A program made the position numbers and the translations under genes. From NCBI GenBank assembly GCA_947579605.1, contig OX388307.1, positions 29,675,237 through 29,739,236 of the forward strand: a DNA stretch of 64,000 nt, read 5' to 3'. This DNA is from Athripsodes cinereus. Its lineage: Eukaryota > Arthropoda > Insecta > Trichoptera > Leptoceridae. The notes under the pieces were generated by a model. That model did no database searches and was not told the origin of the DNA. It saw only the letters and a program-made list of their open reading frames with translations. Positions 21,999-33,503 of the stretch are shown in pieces (positions within the stretch are counted from its first letter, which is position 1; every line of letters starts with the position of its first letter).

Positions 21999-22330
21999 CC
22001 CTTACGCCGTATCCCAAGTGGGGTAGGCAGAGAGAACGGACCGCCATATAGATCTATTCTTAACATACTTCTTTCGCTTCTTCTACAGTCATACAATTTC
22101 TCATGTACGCACGTTGATTTCTCTTACTTAAAACACGGCCGTCCTTGAGAATTTGAACTACATGGTCAAGCCATGTAGCTCTCGAACGCCCGGCTTTCAG
22201 ACAAGTAGGTATATCCTCTTTGTTATTCTTTCCTCTTCCATTCGTTCCACATGAACAAACCATCTTAATTTATTTACACGCATTATATCCGCAACACTCC
22301 TCTTGCATCCACTCATTCTTCTAATACAGA
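21999..22330 (-). mobile_element. LINE C-terminal fragment with GATA-type tail
   Basis: The minus strand encodes SRATWLDHVVQILKDGRVL, SKRNQRAYMRNCM and TVEEAKEVC, then the conserved end in which YPTWDTA precedes the tail. Sibling fragments are at 37893-38126 and 39903-40320. This is the extreme C-terminus of a non-LTR retrotransposon polyprotein; I cannot place the clade with certainty. Confidence 0.8.
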
Positions 22331-22723
22331 TTTAAAAATCAATATTAACACATAGACATTTATTGTTTCACTCCATGACATTTATAATTATACCAATGCT
22401 GTTTTGCTCCCACTTATTGTACGCATTGTAAATCAAACTTCTATTCATAACAATGGATTATTATTTCACAACCTTGGACCAACGCTTGTAAAATATTGAA
22501 ATCTTCGAAAATATTTTGAACTCACGATTCGATTGGACTCATAATCATGTTTTTCTTTCAGTTCCAGTTTCTTTCAGTCTATGGTTACTAGACAGACGAT
22601 GGTCGTAAAGAGCATTTTTTTGTAGACGAAATAACTAGAATAATTTTTTGGTATAATCAAAAATTTCGTAGACACTACTTAACCAGATCCGCGGTCTCCC
22701 TGTGGATAATCTCTTCTGTTAGT

Positions 22724-22883
22724 AATGTAATTTGAAACAAGTGTTTCTTTCTACTATTGATAATTAATTCGCAGAGAGACGTCTTTCGACTTATAAGGTC
22801 ATTATCAATCGATAGAAAGAAACACTTGTTTCAAATTACATTATTATGGAATTCTACTACGTGTGCACCGACACAATTAATAA
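22724..22883 (+). mobile_element. Hairpin element with 13-bp flanking duplication
   Basis: A 160-base insert is flanked by CTCTTCTGTTAGT (22711-22723 and 22884-22896). Positions 22727-22839 form a hairpin: GTAATTTGAAACAAGTGTTT at the left and its complement at the right, with a loop containing GAGAGACGTCTTTCGACTTA. After it comes GGAATTCTACTACGTGTGCA and CCGACACAATT, the reverse complement of part of the 96-bp unit at 49.9 kb. No protein is encoded. Confidence 0.85.
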
Positions 22884-22944
22884 CTCTTCTGTTAGTTTTC
22901 TAGTGTCTTGTAAAAGATAGGTTATTGAAAAAATAAAGACATTT

Positions 22945-23095
22945 TACATCTTAAATTCAGCGATGAGGTTTGTCGCCCATACTGAGTGTATTTTTTGTTT
23001 TTGTGACGGAGAGGACAGCTTGCATGTTTATTACATGCAGCTTGTTTGCTGGCTAACATGATAAGCCGTGACGGTATTTTTTTACTATGTGTGCA
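22945..23095 (+). repeat. R1 repeat copy
   Basis: Reads TTCAGCGATGAGG, GAGAGGACAGCTTGCATG, TTTATTACATGCAGCTTG and GCTGGCTAACATGATAAG in order. It is a longer copy that also shows the upstream part of the family. Confidence 0.75.
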
Positions 23096-23749
23096 CTGTA
23101 ATTGGGCACGACTTCGCTATATTATTTTGAAAATTGTTTTTTTCTTCTGCGTTTTGTATATTTTTTGTTATTTATATATCTTCCTTGTTTTATGGCGTTG
23201 GAATAATAAATAAATAAATCGAATAAATTAAGGAGCACTCGAAAATTTGAAGTGCGGGAGATAATTCTTCACCAGGGACTTAACGATTTACTAAAATGTA
23301 CCAAGTATTCAACGATTCTGAAAGAAGAGTAATATTAACTGTAAGTTAAATTTCATGACATTTTTATGTAGTGAAAAGATGAGTATTTCATTAAGTCGGT
23401 TGTAAAGCAAAGGAGGACAAGTTTACGACTCAAACACTCTTACACACACAAATAGTCACATTTTTAGCCCTCACTTACTAGCCATGTCTAGCATGAGAAT
23501 AAAGTTATCTCCGAATAAACCAAAACTATTCGCATAAAATAATTTTTCATCATCCAAATTATTGTTATTTCTAATTTTATTTATTTTTATTTATTTATTT
23601 ATTTATTTATTTCTTGAAAACACACAACAGACAACAACTATATATATAATGTACAAGGTAGAAAAAAAATTTAAACATTTCACTCAGTCATCATCCAAAA
23701 ACCGTGCGTCACAATTAATTTACATTATCTCAATATTTATTTTGTTCCA

Positions 23750-23905
23750 CAATGTTAATTTTAGAAAATTTAATTTTGTTCAATAATGTAATTTTTAGAA
23801 AGTTCTAATTTGCCCCATAATGTAATTTTTAGAAAGTTCTAATTTGCCCCATAATGTAATTTTTAGAAAGTTCAAATTTGTTCCATAATGTAATTTTTAG
23901 AAAGT
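23750..23905. repeat. 34-bp tandem repeat, about 4.5 copies
   Basis: The unit AATGTAATTTTTAGAAAGTT plus CTAATTTGCCCCAT repeats with mild divergence. The outer copies carry TTTGTTCCAT or TTTGTTCAAT variants. Non-coding. Confidence 0.85.
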
Positions 23906-25384
23906 ATTTTTCAAATGGCAGTTGTTCTTCTATGGTCAAAATGCGTTGAAAATAATAAATTGTCGGGAATGAATTTGCTAACTAACTTCTAATAGCTGAA
24001 TAGTCCTTGTAGAACCTTAACCTCCGAAATAATAGATCTCCGAGCCTTTCAGTCCTAAGGAGTGGATTGACAGCAGTTTTTAGCATTTAGCTCCTCCAAA
24101 TCTCAATTGACGTTTTCTAATAATCCTTGTCTTAGTCTTTCTACCGGTCTTCTAACTTCAGGCCCACCTAGCAGAATAATAATAATTTTATTCATTCAAA
24201 CATGCAGATACATCAGTTACATATCTACAATTAAACAACTTAAAGAGAAGATAAACAATATTTACACAACATTGAGCTCTCATGTATACGGTGAATAAAA
24301 ACAGATACGCCTACAACTCCTCAAGTCATTTATATCAAGTATAATCTAAGTCCTAGCAATATCACTTTTACCCGCCACGCTAGCCTGCCAAGCTGTCTTA
24401 ATGTGTCAGGTACCTACTCTAATAGAAATTGAATTCCACACACAAAACCTTAAACCACCCCTGCCAAACATCAACCGACACAAAAACAATACAGTAAAAC
24501 AAAAATGGCAACAATACAAGCTATATTACAAACTTTAAGAGGTCGTTCGATCTCTCAACACCAATTACCAGAAGAATTAGTTGCACTTAGTTGATCTTTT
24601 ATCCCTGTATCTGAAATCATAGTCGGAATAACGCTACTGTCTATTTATGAGTATAAGTATTTACATATATTTCCTATGATTACGCGTCATTTAGCCAGTC
24701 GTAACGGATGGAATAAAAGTTATTCCGTGATAACGAATACGGATGAAATAAGTTTACCTCCATCAACACAACATAATATAATACAACACGATGTTTTATG
24801 GTGATGTTGCGTGTTCAAAGTTAAAATCCTTTTGTACTATTATATAGTGACTATCAATTTAAAATACATCAAGCCGACCGACTGTTGTAAGATACTGTTA
24901 TTTTTTTATATTGTTTATTGAAATAAAGAAATTTCTTTCAGTCAATCAAGTTTGTTTTATGCTAAGTCTAATAACATTGTTTAGCATCAACAGAAATGAA
25001 TTTTGACTCTTGGCGATATTTTTTACGAAACTCATCATCAGTTTTCGTAGAAGATCTTTCTATGGATTTTTTATGTCAGAATTCGTTTAGTTGGTGAATT
25101 TTGTTAGTTCTTGGACTCTAATAATCGACAGCAATACAACCAATCGACTAACTCTAATATTTCTAAATAAGCGTGTAGCCATTCCTGACGAAAAGATGTT
25201 CATATTCAATAATTCATAATGGGTGGCATATATTTCATAGCTGAATTAAAGATGTAAATGTTTTAATTGTTATTTTATAGAGTAGAACATCAGCTCTTTG
25301 CAGGATATTGAAGATAATTTAACATAAATTATACTTACTTACTTTTTGTATGGCTTCGGCTTGTATCAATAATCATTCCAAATC

Positions 25385-25560
25385 AAATCCTTGGTTCTTG
25401 TCCAGAAAGCAACTGCACCGCCTCTGGGGTCGGCCTATAGATGCTCATCCCGCTCTCTCGTACTTTCTTCCCGGACACTCCTCCACCAGATGTTTGATTG
25501 TTTGGGACTGAGCCCTACAGTCGCATTCCGGAGACTTCCTCTTACCTCATTTCCACATTA
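25385..25560 (-). mobile_element. Decayed LINE C-terminal fragment
   Basis: On the minus strand the pieces CDCRAQSQTIKHLVEECPG and RKYERAG can be read. This matches the C-D-C...T-I-x-H-L-x-E-E-C-P pattern of insect LINE tails and the better-preserved 10640-10830 piece. Confidence 0.65.
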
Positions 25561-25745
25561 GGTAGATTCAGCAGCCTTGACCCGTGAGAATTCTAAATAC
25601 ATAAATTATTAAAAGTCTACTCGTATAAAGTTTGGGTTAGTTGGAAGGGATCACGCTTTTGAACTTGAAGGGAACTTGCCCTCTGTGTATTATTAGAAAT
25701 GATAATTTATTAAACCTACCAATTAATACAGACACAAAAATATAC

Positions 25746-26058
25746 CAGTGATATGTTATACCTAGATTTGCAATATGAATCTCAAACATGTACCATCAAT
25801 AAAATCTCGTTGCGGTCCTTGGTGCCGCAATTTTTAGTTTGAAAAAAAGCGACACACATATAAATTGTTTGTAGATAACAAGAGATAGACAATATGAGAA
25901 TGGGGATTATAACAGACGACAAAGGCCGGTAGATAGAGATGAATATATACAAAAGAAAAGAGATGAATATATATTACTCAGGTATTGTACGACGGGTGGG
26001 TACACATTTTTAGAGAATATTTGTATGACATTGCGAATCTAGTTGTAACATATCACTG
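25746..26058. mobile_element. hAT-type MITE CAGTGATATGTTA, young copy 1
   Basis: A 313-base element flanked by a perfect 8-bp duplication AAATATAC (25738-25745 and 26059-26066). The inverted termini begin CAGTGATATGTTA and, on the complement of the right end, CAGTGATATGTTACAACTAG. It matches 27647-27962 base for base except for a missing CTC. No coding capacity. Confidence 0.96.
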
Positions 26059-27646
26059 AAATATACAGATTATTTATTTAAAACATAAATCGAAACATCC
26101 CTCTTATAGAAATAAGTTTCGTGTAAAGAAGGGTGTATTTGATTTTATTGTATTTAATCTGAACGTGCACCATCTATGGATTTGTTTATCAATGTACAGC
26201 AAAGAATGAATAAATAAATAACAGTGCACCAACTAGTAACTATGTAGGTGATCATGTATGTCATTTATTTCTGAAAGAGATTTAACAGGAATAGGTATAA
26301 TAATATGTCAGTAAAATTTAACAAATCGACTGACAATTTGTTATTTAATATAACATAGTTTGTGATACCAAATTATTAATTTGACATGATATCAATTTAA
26401 TTGTCAGTCTCAGAATTCCTACGACATGATTTAATTTATATTAATTAATAATATTATTATCTATCACAGAAACAAACTTCATGACATTTGTATCATATTA
26501 TCAACACACCTCTATGTCTCCTCATTAACCGTACCTCCCCTTACCAAACGAATTTTTCGTCTTTTTTTCCTGTTAAAGAGAAGGTAGTGATAGAATAAAA
26601 TTAATAACTACATTTCTCTTTATGTCAAAGTAGAGGAGAAAAGAAACAGAATATTTGTTCGTACTGTTTCTTACTTAAGGGGATACGCGGCTTTCGTAAA
26701 ATTTGTAAGTATTCCTGAAATTGTCAAGTTTGTAGGTATACCTATAGATATTCAAAATATCAGGATGTAAAGGGAAAAATCTCTCTAACTATTTATACCA
26801 TCAAAGCATATTGCACTATCGGGGTAGTCAGTGCTCTCACTGTATGTATATACAGGTCGCACTCTCCATTCTACAATAATAAGAAATTCAGGATGGGTAG
26901 GTATAGTTACGTGTCTCATCGGCGAATTTGAGATAAGAAAAATAAATAACAAAATTTTGGATTAGATAATAGAGCTTGTAAACAACTGCTTTTTTGGCGA
27001 GTAAACGAAATCTCATATAATTTTCTAATACGTATGGATAACCTTGCGGTCTTTGCGCGTCTCATTAAAGACTTATAAAAAAATAAAAACTACCTGTCTA
27101 TGAAAATTGTATTACTATTATAAACTCGTTATTGCAAATACATTTTTTGCAAGAATCATTAAGGAATTAAGTTGTATTTTATGTCGTATTAGAACCAAAT
27201 ATTTTAGTATGTTTCCATATGTATATGTTTTTATATAACAATGTAATTACAAGCGATCTAGTGCTCTTTATAACTTATAAAGAAGCGTAGGATAATAAAA
27301 CAACTTTATATAAACTGAATATAAAAAAGTAAAATTATACTACGCTTTTTCAAAATTAAACTGCTATTCAACAACATGTTTCACGATTTTAATATTACGT
27401 ATTAATGTGAATATATTATTAGTCCGGTGAGATCACTAACACATCTTTCTACATATTAGGTACCGTTTTCATTTCATCGCATTGAATTAATAATATATCA
27501 AGTACGGAGATAAACATATCTGATGTGCAAATAATAAAGCAAAAGTATTGTATAAAATATGTCGTCACATCAATATTATAAACGAAATAAAGACGACACT
27601 GAAAATGGACGGTTTAGGTTTACTGGAAGACATACGACATTGGATC

Positions 27647-27962
27647 CAGTGATATGTTATACCTAGATTTGCAATATGAATCTCAAACATGTACCATCAA
27701 TAAAATCTCGTTGCGGTCCTTGGTGCCGCAATTTTTAGTTTGAAAAAAAGCGACACACATATAAATTGTTTGTAGATAACAAGAGATAGACAATATGAGA
27801 ATGGGGATTATAACAGACGACAAAGGCCGGTAGATAGAGATGAATATATACAAAAGAAAAGAGATGAATATATATTACTCAGGTATTGTACCTCGACGGG
27901 TGGGTACACATTTTTAGAGAATATTTGTATGACATTGCGAATCTAGTTGTAACATATCACTG
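27647..27962. mobile_element. hAT-type MITE CAGTGATATGTTA, young copy 2
   Basis: A 316-base element flanked by a perfect 8-bp duplication ATTGGATC (27639-27646 and 27963-27970). Compared with the copy 1.9 kb away the only difference I find is three extra bases (CTC) after GGTATTGTAC. Distinct target duplications show two separate insertions. Confidence 0.96.
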
Positions 27963-29007
27963 ATTGGATCACGTATATTGCGCTGTTTTTGTAATCAAAT
28001 CACCTCAAGAGCGCATTTACAATATTATTTGTCACTTTAATTTATTTTTATTACTTTTAAAATACAAATCACGTATCTAAACTATTTTTATTGTCACAAA
28101 TTGTAGGTATTATATTTGATTTATTTAAAATTTATCACTTAATTTTAAGAAACAAACACAAAAAACAAAACTATCAAATAAAAAAAACACTTTATTTTAG
28201 TCGGAAAATAAAAAATAAATAAAAACTTAATCGATAAACTATTATACTTAATAAAAAAATTGGAGAAGTTATGGGTTCAGTCAGCTACAAGAGCACCATC
28301 TTCCCAAAACACTGCCTCAAGGCAGTATGTAAACCTTTTGTACAAATTTATTTTGACGTGTTTGAAATGTTTACATTGCAAATATAAGTGTTGTAGGCAG
28401 TAACGCATATCAAACATAATATACCATTTGATTGGTGGTGTTAATATTGTCAAAAATATTATTTCTCATTTTGATTATATTATTTCCCGAGCAGAATCGG
28501 ATTTCAAGCTAGTACCTACTAAAACAATACATGTTATCTTACTTTCAACCTTGAACTCGCGATGAGTCAGAAAAGACAAGTAATTTATCATTAATAGAAA
28601 TGTTAAAAGTAGATTTGTAAATCATTAGTATCAAATTGTTTTGTAATAAAACAATTATACTTATTAGACAGTTTTGTAAACATATTTATATGACTTGTAC
28701 GAACATACGAGTAGTTAAAAATAGCTTAACATAATCTTGATTCATGTGTTATTTGATCATAATCAAATTATGTTATAGCCCACATAGTGTTTTCTGGTTT
28801 TATGAGGTTGGGTTTGGCAATTTACATACAACAAGTAATATTCAGTTTTATCTGAATACTGTAAAAAATCGTAAATTTAGTGAAGGTTGTCTGCTTTTTA
28901 TGTATTAATAATATTGACTGCCATTTTAATGCTTCAGTGGTTTTATGAATTTATTATATAAGGTTAAATTTGTTGGTTTTATGAAGGATTCGCGATAGTG
29001 CCAAAAT

Positions 29008-29520
29008 AAAAAAGGATTTCATTACACACTTCTCGTTGCATAATGATGGTAGCTCCAAGCTTAGGATCGAGAAAAAGGATTTCATTACATACTTCTCGTT
29101 GCATAATGATGGTAGCTCCAAGCTTAGGATCGAGAAAAAGGATTTCATTACATACTTCTCGTTGCATAATGATGGTAGCTCCAAGCTTAGGATCGAGAAA
29201 AAGGATTTCATTACATACTTCTCGTTGCATAATGATGATAGCTCCAAGCTTAGGATCGAGAAAAAGGATTTCATTACATACTTCTCGTTGCATAATGATG
29301 GTAGCTCCAAACTTAGGATCGAGAAAAAGGATTTCATTACATACTTCTCGTTGCATAATGATGGTAGCTCCAAGCTTAGGATCGAGAAAAAGGATTTCAT
29401 TACATACTTCTCGTTGCATAATGATGGTAGCTCCAAGCTTAGGATCGAGAAAAAGGATTTCATTACATACTTCACGTTGCATAATGATGGTAGTTCCAAG
29501 CTTAGGATCGAGAAAAAGCT
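29008..29520. repeat. 63-bp minisatellite, 8 copies
   Basis: The unit starts AAAAAGGATTTCATTACATA and ends CTCCAAGCTTAGGATCGAG. The copies differ by single substitutions. Because 63 is a multiple of three and the unit lacks stops in several phases, long frames (163-217 residues) run through it in two frames on each strand. These frames are a by-product of the repeat; there is no conserved domain and no reason to choose one. It lies directly upstream of a LINE-like fragment (29520-29638). Confidence 0.93.
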
Positions 29521-30170
29521 TCCTTAAGGTCACAAATGACCTGACAACCTCGTTAGAAAAGCGTAGAGAGGAATTGTGGAGGCAGGAATTTGGCAACAAT
29601 TCATGAATGATGCCATCCGAAAGCGTAAACAATGTGCATAGTGATGTAACGAATATTCGTATTCGCGAATATTCGCATATTTCAAAGTATTCGCATTCGC
29701 ATTCGTATTAGCAAAAAAATATGTGAATGTTTTGCGAATATTATTTCGGTAATAAAGTACCGGATACTTACCCGGTACATTGCTGAAAAAGGTACTGCAT
29801 TAAATGTTCTTTAAGAAAACCGAGGAGTTTTGAAATATTTAAAATTCCTATACCATTTTGAAAATTCGGCGACGGGGGGGTAGAAATTTTAATGATTGAG
29901 CAATATTGTCGAAATCTAATCAAGTCAATATTCGCTATTCGCATTCGCATTCGTGAATATCCAAAATCACACATTCGTTACATCACTAATGTGCATAGTC
30001 TAAGTTTCCCGACGCGGTACTGAACAGACTAAGGGTTGGGGTGCCTAGACTGCCTAGGTGCAAAAGTAACCAGCAGAGGTGGGGCTTTTTGGATGGGGAG
30101 GACACTCACTTATTGCAATGCCCGCTGATGCGGAATGCATGTAATGAGAATGACTTAATGATGGCAAATG
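29521..30170 (+). mobile_element. LINE-like fragment interrupted by a hAT MITE
   Basis: The segment resumes after the MITE and reads RLRVGVPRLPRC, then RWGFLDGEDTHLLQCPLM. This resembles the C-x-x...H-L-L-x-C-P end of insect non-LTR elements. Frames are broken. The piece before the MITE (29521-29638) is assigned to the same fragment only by continuity. Confidence 0.55.
29639..29988. mobile_element. hAT-type MITE, TAGTGATGTAACGAAT family, copy 2
   Basis: The inverted termini TAGTGATGTAACGAAT and ATTCGTTACATCACTA match the copy at 11066. AATGTGCAT occurs at 29631-29639 and again at 29988-29996, giving an 8-9 bp duplication that overlaps the terminal bases. The interior holds the same GCGACGGGGGGGTAG tract as copy 1 (complement there), so the two share a body. 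Confidence 0.88.
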
Positions 30171-30174
30171 ATGT

Positions 30175-30265
30175 TTGCTACCCATCCTGAATGTTTTAAT
30201 TATTATTGGCACAGAGAAAATGGCCTGTATGTTTATTACATGCAGCTGTAGCTATAATCTATCTA
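30175..30265 (+). repeat. R1 repeat copy
   Basis: CTACCCATCCTGAATGTTTT, then CCTGTATGTTTATTACATGC and AGCTGTAGC. The conserved TGTGGGATA part is lost. Confidence 0.65.
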
Positions 30266-31225
30266 TCTCACCAAGGATATTTCAGGATGGGATAATCAGC
30301 GGATTACTGACTTAATGTAACGAAGATACAGACGTCGTCTCCGTGCCGTGAAAAGATTAAATAATAGATTCTTTAATAAATAAGAGCTGCAGGTACCTAC
30401 TAATATATACACATTTTTATCCAAGATTATACTCAATGGATACAGATTTTTTTTATAAATATACAAAGAATTAATTTTTTTCGTGTCCCTTGTCTCGGAA
30501 ATGTATAGAAATGGGGTACAAATACAAACAAACATTTACATACACGTAAAAAAATAAAAATAAGGTACTTACTTACATAGTAAAATATTTAAAAAAAGAA
30601 CAAGATAGGTATATTACAAAAATCGCTTTGTAAGAATTTGTTATTGATGGATTAGATTGCCTAGGCATTTTAGATTTCAATCTCATTGCTTCAGTTTATA
30701 ATTAATCAAAGTAAGTGTTTTGAGATAAAATCGTTTAGGAGTATCTTTACATGCCGTTTTCGGCTAATATTATCTATAAGATTCAATTACTTATCCTACC
30801 TCAAATGGTAACACAACTTTGTATTTTATTAGTACCTACTAGAGTGAAACCACGTACCTAACCCACCTACCACCATGGCTAATGGAAAACACTTTAATTA
30901 ATCACTAAGTAATAATAGATAGGGAAGTATTTACGGAGGCATAGGTATCTTTATGGATAACACAGATTCTTTTTATTCTATTTGTTTTTATAGAAAAAAT
31001 CCAGCGAATCTATCCTGTCAAAGAGAAAAAAAATGTCCCTAAAAAGTCGCTCATTCGTTCGCTCTTCAACACTCCCCTCCAGGGGAGAAAGATATAAAAA
31101 AAAACAAACTACTTCATTCAGAGCATCTTTGTCCAAATTGAGTAATCTCTTTCTACAACTTTCCCGATGCTCTGATGTCGTTGTCACAGGAAAGGTATCT
31201 TGTGAAAGAGGGTCGTCTAGATAGT

Positions 31226-31960
31226 TAGTTTATAGTTTATAGTTTACCAATTGTCCCTAGGCCTCTGTTATGCAGGCACTTGGACTCGTCTTACATACAT
31301 TCACAAAATTCATTACAATTTCAAACACAATCAAAGTAAAACAAAACATCAAATTACATTATTTTTGTAGTCACGGATGTAAAGAGTCCGGATCCACAAC
31401 GTCAAATGTTAAAATAAATAATTCAAATTATATAAATGAAAACTTATGAAATACTATTCATTCATCATTTCGTCAATGGAATAAAACGATTTATCAACCA
31501 GATACGATTTCACCCTTCTCCGGAAGATCAATACATCATCGCACTTGATTGTATCTGGAAGCTTGTTGTAAAGTCTTACACTTAGACACAAAAAGCTACG
31601 ATCCAACTTAGAGAGCCTGTGTTCTATTGGTCTGATTTTATGTTTTAATCGCGTATTATAGTTATGAAAGTTTTCATTAAGTGGTGTGTTATCTAAATTT
31701 TTCTTTGCATAACATATACATTCATAAATGAAAAGTGATGGCACTGTTAGGATTTCTTGCTCTCTGAATACACTTCTGCAAGATTCCGTATACTTCATGC
31801 AGAGAAGAGTTCTAATTGCTCTCTTTTGCAAAACAAAAATTCTTTGTGATTCAGAGGCATTTCCCCAGAACAGTATACCATATGAAATTATCATATTATG
31901 TCCTTTATTAAGAAACCCTTGTAAAGAAAAAACTTCGACAAAGTAATTTTGGTCAACTAT
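31226..31960 (-). mobile_element. Jockey/CR1-like LINE, reverse transcriptase C-terminus
   Basis: The minus-strand frame 31894-31454 (146 residues) has the typical end of Jockey/CR1-group polymerases: ISYGILFWGN, IFVLQKRAIRTL, SCRSVFREQEILTVPSLFIYE, NTRLKHKI, LYNKLPDTIK, and a closing FRRRVKSYLVDKSFYS. The 3' UTR follows and ends in a simple tail (AAACTATAAACTATAAACTA on the element strand) near 31226. Most of the element, including the endonuclease and catalytic motif, is missing: a 5'-truncated copy. Confidence 0.88.
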
Positions 31961-32980
31961 TATAACACTCTAAAAGTATAACCCAGCCAGGACCATCGCC
32001 TTTTCTGTATCCAAGGGTCTACAGATATTACATATTTGATGAGTGTGTTGGTTTACGGTAAGTCTTGGAACAAGCAAGTTAATTTTTTCTTTTATGGCAC
32101 ATAGTGAACGATCCGCTTTTTTATTATGTTTACATACTTGGTGAGGTACCTCGTAATGCCATACTTACATATTTTAATAATTTTATTACTCTCTTTATAT
32201 TAACTATGCACAGTATTACAGTTTTCGGCCAATGTGTCGTGCAAAGAGACATAATTTACATACACAATTCCTACATATAAGAATCAAATAACATTAGATA
32301 AAAAAACATTTTTTCAGAAATTATACACGATGAATCTAGAAGAGAATTAGGTATGCACAGAATACTCAGGATAGAATGTGTTTTTGAAAAACAAAGGAGA
32401 GTCATCATCTATTATTGATAAATGATGAAAACGATTTTATTACTTATTCTATTGAAATATGAAATTTTATTAATATATCTATCAGCGAAAATTTGGTAAA
32501 TATTTCAGAAAATAATTCAAGTGAGAATATTTTCATAATTCTGTTTTTGTTGAGGAAATAGCCATTATTATTCTCTGAAATTGATTTAAATATCAAAATA
32601 TTAAAAAAAAAATGTTAAAAAATTGTTCGTGAATTCATCTAAATTATTTAACATATTTATTATACTAACAGAAATTTAGAAAATCAGTTGGTTGTTTATT
32701 TTTTCAATAAACAAATTCGATAGAATCCTTGATAAAATTATTATTTTCACGTTTTTCAAGAAAACATTACGTATATCTATTCTATCTCGGTCGTTTGAAG
32801 AATTTCGCCCACGAAAATAAATAAATTTACATATTGAAAAGGCACATTAGCTTTAATATAAATAATTCAAAATGCTATACAGTAAACATAAATACTAACT
32901 CTGACATATAAATCGTTGGTAAATTATTTTCGTTAAAATACGAATTGCTTATAATACCTACATACCTATATAAATATAAA
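31961..32980. other. AT-rich stretch, nothing recognised
   Basis: No coding signal, array or terminal repeat seen; the text is dominated by A/T runs. Confidence 0.45.
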
Positions 32981-32982
32981 AG

Positions 32983-33503
32983 TGAAAGTGAAAATTTTAC
33001 TCCATTTCACTGCGTACAGTCAGGCAGACTTGGCGCATGTCTTTGCATATGTTACGAAACTTGGCCAGTCGCCAGAATATGCAGTTTGGATTCATCGAAA
33101 ATATTATGGTGTTTTAACATTGGTACACGTGTCTCATCAGGACCATCTCACATAATGGCCGACACAACATTGAATCCTGTATGTGAGGAGTATGGTATAT
33201 AATGAATGACTTATGATCAAATTTTCGTAATATGCGGAAAACCAACATGCATTACATGGACGGAAGATCACACGATTTTACGCAGGAGATAATATGAGGT
33301 GAAAGTTTTACTCCATTTCACTGCGTACAGTCGGGCAGAGACTTGGCTCATGCCTTTTATATGGTACGAGACTTGGCCGGTCACCAGAACATGCAGTTTG
33401 GATTTGTCGAAAAGATGTAATGTTTTGACATTGGCGCACGTGTCTCATCAGGACCATTCTCACATTCGAGATTTGATGTTGTGTCGGCCATTATGTGAGT
33501 AGG
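32983..33503. repeat. Diverged direct duplication (32983-33178 and 33297-33503)
   Basis: Both halves read TTTTACTCCATTTCACTGCG, TACAGTC(A/G)GGCAGA, CTTGGCC(A/G)GTC(G/A)CCAGAA, TGCAGTTTGGATT and GTGTCTCATCAGGACCAT in the same order. In addition CACATAATGGCCGACACAAC near 33151 is inverted near 33482-33500. Possibly a decayed element with repeated subterminal parts; it encodes nothing recognisable. Confidence 0.8.

Noticed and set aside
21564..22148. 194-residue Tyr/Leu/Ser/Ile-rich frame
   Set aside because: It is a translation of the 13-bp tandem array.
22760..22800. Hammerhead ribozyme in the hairpin loop (CTGATAAGTCGAAAGAC on the minus strand)
   Set aside because: The core requires CUGANGA and a GAAA after stem II; the G is replaced and the GAAA sits in a stem-loop, so the fold is not met.
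28954..29632. Long repeat-protein frames on both strands over the 63-bp minisatellite
   Set aside because: They exist only because the period is divisible by three and the unit lacks stops; equal openness on both strands and no domain argue against coding.
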